The notes below the pieces were generated by a model, which was not told where the DNA came from, ran no database searches, and worked only from the letters and a program-made list of their open reading frames with translations. Below, piece by piece: positions 9,447 to 11,640 of a stretch of 11,640 nucleotides of DNA (the stretch's first letter is position 1; each line of letters starts with the position of its first letter). This DNA comes from Neolecta irregularis DAH-3 (Eukaryota; Ascomycota; Neolectomycetes; Neolectales; Neolectaceae), in NCBI GenBank assembly GCA_001929475.1, contig LXFE01003445.1:1-11640 (forward strand), given 5' to 3'. Position numbers and translations under genes: made by a program.

Positions 9447-10558
9447 ATGGCCGAAGAGATCCCAGACGATTGTTGGAGCCTGGTACACGATGCGCATTGC
9501 CACCCAACAGATTCCATGGGGTCTATAGAAAAGATATCCGAGATGAAGACTCAGACACTCTGCATTATGGCCACGCACTCCACGGATCAGCAGCTGGTAG
9601 CCGAGACAGTTGACCGTTTTCCCGAGAAAGTAATCGCAAGCTTTGGGCTGCACGTTCGCAATTGCCCGAATTGGTCTTACGAAATAGACACCCGTGGTTT
9701 ACTCACATGTATTACATTGACTCTCCGCCGGAGTCGAAATTAGCGCACTACAACCAAATACTCCAACCTAGTCCCGATGACAAATTCATAGACATGCTGC
9801 CTGCTCCAATATCCTTCCAAGAACACCTTGAAGAGATGAGACGAAATCTCAAGACATACCCATCGGCATTTGTGGGAGAAATTGGGTTGGATCGATCATT
9901 TCGAATCCCTCACCCTACAGAGATGGGCAGGCATCCGAATCGGGGTGCGTTGACAAATTTCAGAGTAGACATGCAGCATCAAGCACGGATATTGGAGGCA
10001 CAACTTACTCTTGCAGCCGAGTTGGATCGGTCTGTGAGCATCCATGGGGTACAGGCACACGGTGTTTTGTTTCAGACAGTGTCGAGCCTATGGAAAGGGT
10101 ACGAACGGCCATCAAAATCGAAGAGGCGGAAACAGAAGCAGCAACGACAGCATGATTTTGGGCAGGAAGATGGCAGAGAGAACATATCAAGAACCGTTCC
10201 ATACCCCCGACGAATATGTCTGCACAGCTATTCAGGGCCTGTTGAGCAAATTCGGATTTGGACGAGCGATTCTGTGCCATGCGAGGTATACTTTTCCTTT
10301 TCGACAACGATCAATGAGCGGAATGCCAGGTGGGCTGCTGTGGTGGAAGCTGTTCCGGCATCCCGGCTACTCGTGGAGAGCGATTGGCACGAGGCAGGTA
10401 AGGAGATGGAGAAATTGGAAGCAGCAGCGGTGCAGGCTCTTGCACAGATGCGCGCATGGCCGGTGCGTGTCGCGCTGCAGCAGCTAGCCACGAACTGGGC
10501 GCGGTTTGTTGGCAGTACACGCGTTTCACAGTCATCATCCCAAGACCTCGAGGTATAA
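9447..10558 (+). CDS. scn1: TatD-family metal-dependent hydrolase, Scn1 (Cut9-interacting) type, two exons
   Basis: Exons 9447-9649 and 9688-10558 encode 357 residues. It resembles S. pombe Scn1, named for interaction with the APC/C subunit Cut9, and belongs to the TatD amidohydrolase-fold family. All family metal ligands are present in the spliced product: HxH (H17, H19), E132 in GEIGLDR, H187, H247 in CLHSYSG and D300 in ESDWHEAG. FGLHPWF (66-72) spans the splice junction and forms only if a GC donor is used. Between H187 and H247 sits a very basic, Gln-rich stretch (about 210-222) that may be a nuclear signal or a lineage insertion. Size is near that of the S. pombe protein (about 335). 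The ATG at 9447 is followed quickly by the conserved HDAHCH motif, so the start is well placed. The substrate and true cellular role cannot be read from the sequence. Confidence 0.9.
9650..9687 (+). other. scn1-like gene intron, 38 nt, GC-AG type
   Basis: It starts GCACGT and ends AAATAG, with CTTAC eleven to fifteen bases before the 3' end as a likely branch site. It splits a Leu codon after its second base. The nearby GT at 9654 (GTTCGC) would give a 34-nt intron but the wrong downstream frame; no GT donor restores frame. GCACGT matches the usual GC-donor consensus GCAAGT at five of six positions. Confidence 0.75.
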
Positions 10559-10785
10559 CACGGGGGGTAATTTCCATTATTACGAGAAGGATTTGGGAGT
10601 ACGAACTCGGGACCAAAAAAGGAGGGCGGGGTAATTGTCTTTAGATCGTGAGAGAGAGCAAAAAGGGGGGAATGCAAGGGTTTCTATTAAGCGACGGCGT
10701 GCTGGAATGACTGAGGCTACAGGCCAGGGAAAATTATTGTGAGTTAATAATGCGGGGAGGTTGAGGGAAGTTTGGATATAACTAA

Positions 10786-10898
10786 GGTCGACTTGGTCGC
10801 ACAAGCCTGGTCGCACACGTGCAGGTAGTAAGAAATAACTCGGATACATTTCAGGTCGCATGCAGAAGCGAGGGTCGTGACAATTGTAGGGCAGGTCG
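10786..10898 (+). repeat. Cluster of six GGTCG motifs with a 10-bp direct repeat
   Basis: GGTCG occurs six times in the same direction, at 10786, 10795, 10809, 10854, 10873 and 10894. The second and third sit inside a perfect 10-bp direct repeat TGGTCGCACA (10794-10803 and 10808-10817), and the second repeat copy overlaps a CACGTG at 10816-10821. About one tenth of one copy would be expected by chance in this length. It may be a factor-binding cluster. Confidence 0.5.
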
Positions 10899-11366
10899 GA
10901 TAAGGAAAACGAGGCAGAGTAGGCCTCTGCCTGAATTAATCGATGGACGGGTAATCCAGATCACTTGTTGGTGTCCCGTATTCGACCGAGCAAATACGTA
11001 GATTGTCTCAGCGGCTGCGGATGTAGTCTGTAGGAGGCAAGTAAAATAAGATTCTATCTTAAGTATTGTGTACTTGGCTAGGTATAGGAATCTGCTCCTT
11101 TTATACCTGCCGCCATATTATCCGATGCCTACTTGTACGGTGCACCCTTGGGTGTATCCCTACCCGGGGCCAGCAGCCAGAGGCGATGAAACAAGACGCA
11201 ATCTTCACAGCCGAAACTCACCCACACCAACCAACCATCTATGGGATCTCCAATCTGGGGGCAACCACGGAAACAGAAGGGCGCTGTTAACGGGGACAGA
11301 ACACAGCACACTCCTGTCGGGCAATTGCTATCATGCTAGGAAAAGGGGGCGAGATATGAAACATGG

Positions 11367-11416
11367 GCGCGATAGCCTGCAGGAGACAGGGTTCAAGAAA
11401 CCCTAGCTTCTCGCGC
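11367..11416. other. Nested stem-loop, about 50 nt
   Basis: The outer stem pairs GCGCGA (11367-11372) with TCGCGC (11411-11416) and AGC (11374-11376) with GCT (11406-11408). The inner hairpin pairs AGGGTT (11388-11393) with AACCCT (11399-11404) around a five-base loop. Function is unknown. Confidence 0.45.
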
Positions 11417-11604
11417 AACCCAATACTCTCCCGCATATACGACAATCCACCGCGTGCTCCTGGTTGAGGCTGTGTTGTCTAGTCCTTCTGATGCTGCTTG
11501 TGGAGAGCGAGGGCAGAAGCATGGGGCGTCTTCTTCGGCAGCATACACGCCAAGGGTGGTGTGCATGTGTGCCCGGCTGTGGCTGCCGCTTCCGGGTCAG
11601 CGCG

Positions 11605-11612
11605 CACGTGAC
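11605..11612 (-). promoter_or_regulatory. CACGTG E-box near the GC-rich window end
   Basis: Read on the - strand this is GTCACGTG, the consensus bound by Cbf1-like and other bHLH regulators in fungi. It lies in a sharply GC-rich stretch that could be the promoter of a gene past the window end. Confidence 0.4.
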
Positions 11613-11640
11613 CAGGCGGCACGCGCGTGAAGGAGCGGCC

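Larger units (their letters stand above)
10559..11640. other. Intergenic stretch of about 1.08 kb without a recognisable gene
   Basis: It begins with purine-rich, G-run sequence (about 10610-10680), continues through a cluster of GGTCG motifs and a nested stem-loop, and becomes strongly GC-rich in the last 120 bases (about 70% by count). Open frames on both strands are short and show no family motif. I read it as the scn1 3' region plus upstream sequence of a gene beyond the window edge. Confidence 0.55.

Noticed and set aside
10044-10487. 147-codon + strand frame overlapping the scn1-like gene
   Set aside because: The other frame carries all TatD metal ligands through the same bases, so this is a shadow.
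11068-11406. 112-codon + strand frame in the intergenic stretch
   Set aside because: No family motif, low-complexity composition, and overlapping frames of similar size; no support as a gene.
11386-11406. GGTTCAAG resembling a tRNA T-loop
   Set aside because: Stem and loop sizes do not fit a T-arm, and no acceptor, D or anticodon arms can be placed around it.
11521-11640. ATG-led frame open to the window end, possible start of a next gene
   Set aside because: Only 40 codons, rich in Arg, Cys and Gly from GC-rich sequence, with no recognisable domain.
1-11640. Mobile element, CRISPR array, toxin gene or new multi-gene system
   Set aside because: No transposase, terminal repeats, spaced direct repeats or co-directional unknown genes were seen; the genes belong to known fungal families.

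Overview
This is a nuclear segment from an ascomycete fungus. It carries four recognisable protein genes: a class V/VII-type chitin synthase with a myosin-like domain (5'-truncated by the window), an Ofd1/Tpa1 prolyl hydroxylase, the exocyst subunit Sec5, and a Scn1-like TatD-family metal hydrolase. CTG falls at conserved leucines (for example in the FYYLLAGA and LSGILLLG stretches of the chitin synthase), so the standard reading of CTG is used and the CTG-Ser/Ala yeasts are unlikely. The genus cannot be named from the sequence. A myosin-domain chitin synthase plus very small introns would suit an early-branching or filament-forming ascomycete lineage, but that is inference.

Layout: chitin synthase on + from base 1 to 4308 (four exons); a 210-bp convergent intergenic stretch filled largely by a 51-bp tandem repeat; ofd1/TPA1 on - (4519-6075, no intron); SEC5 on - (6266-9370, nine exons); a 76-bp divergent promoter (9371-9446); scn1-like gene on + (9447-10558, two exons); then about 1.08 kb with no convincing gene (10559-11640), holding a cluster of GGTCG motifs, two CACGTG boxes, a nested stem-loop and a GC-rich end.

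The reading-frame breaks inside three of the genes are all explained by spliceosomal introns. Twelve introns were placed by matching the spliced product to the known protein families; every one is 33-42 nt, five are exactly 34 nt, and one appears to use a GC donor. The genes are housekeeping or growth functions: wall synthesis, polarised exocytosis, oxygen/iron-dependent hydroxylation, and a TatD-type hydrolase. No mobile element, CRISPR array, defence system or new multi-gene system was found. The most interesting points are the uniform ultra-short introns, the GC-AG intron, the repeat array that resembles and runs into the 3' coding end of ofd1, the short C-terminus of the chitin synthase, and the upstream ATGs before ofd1.
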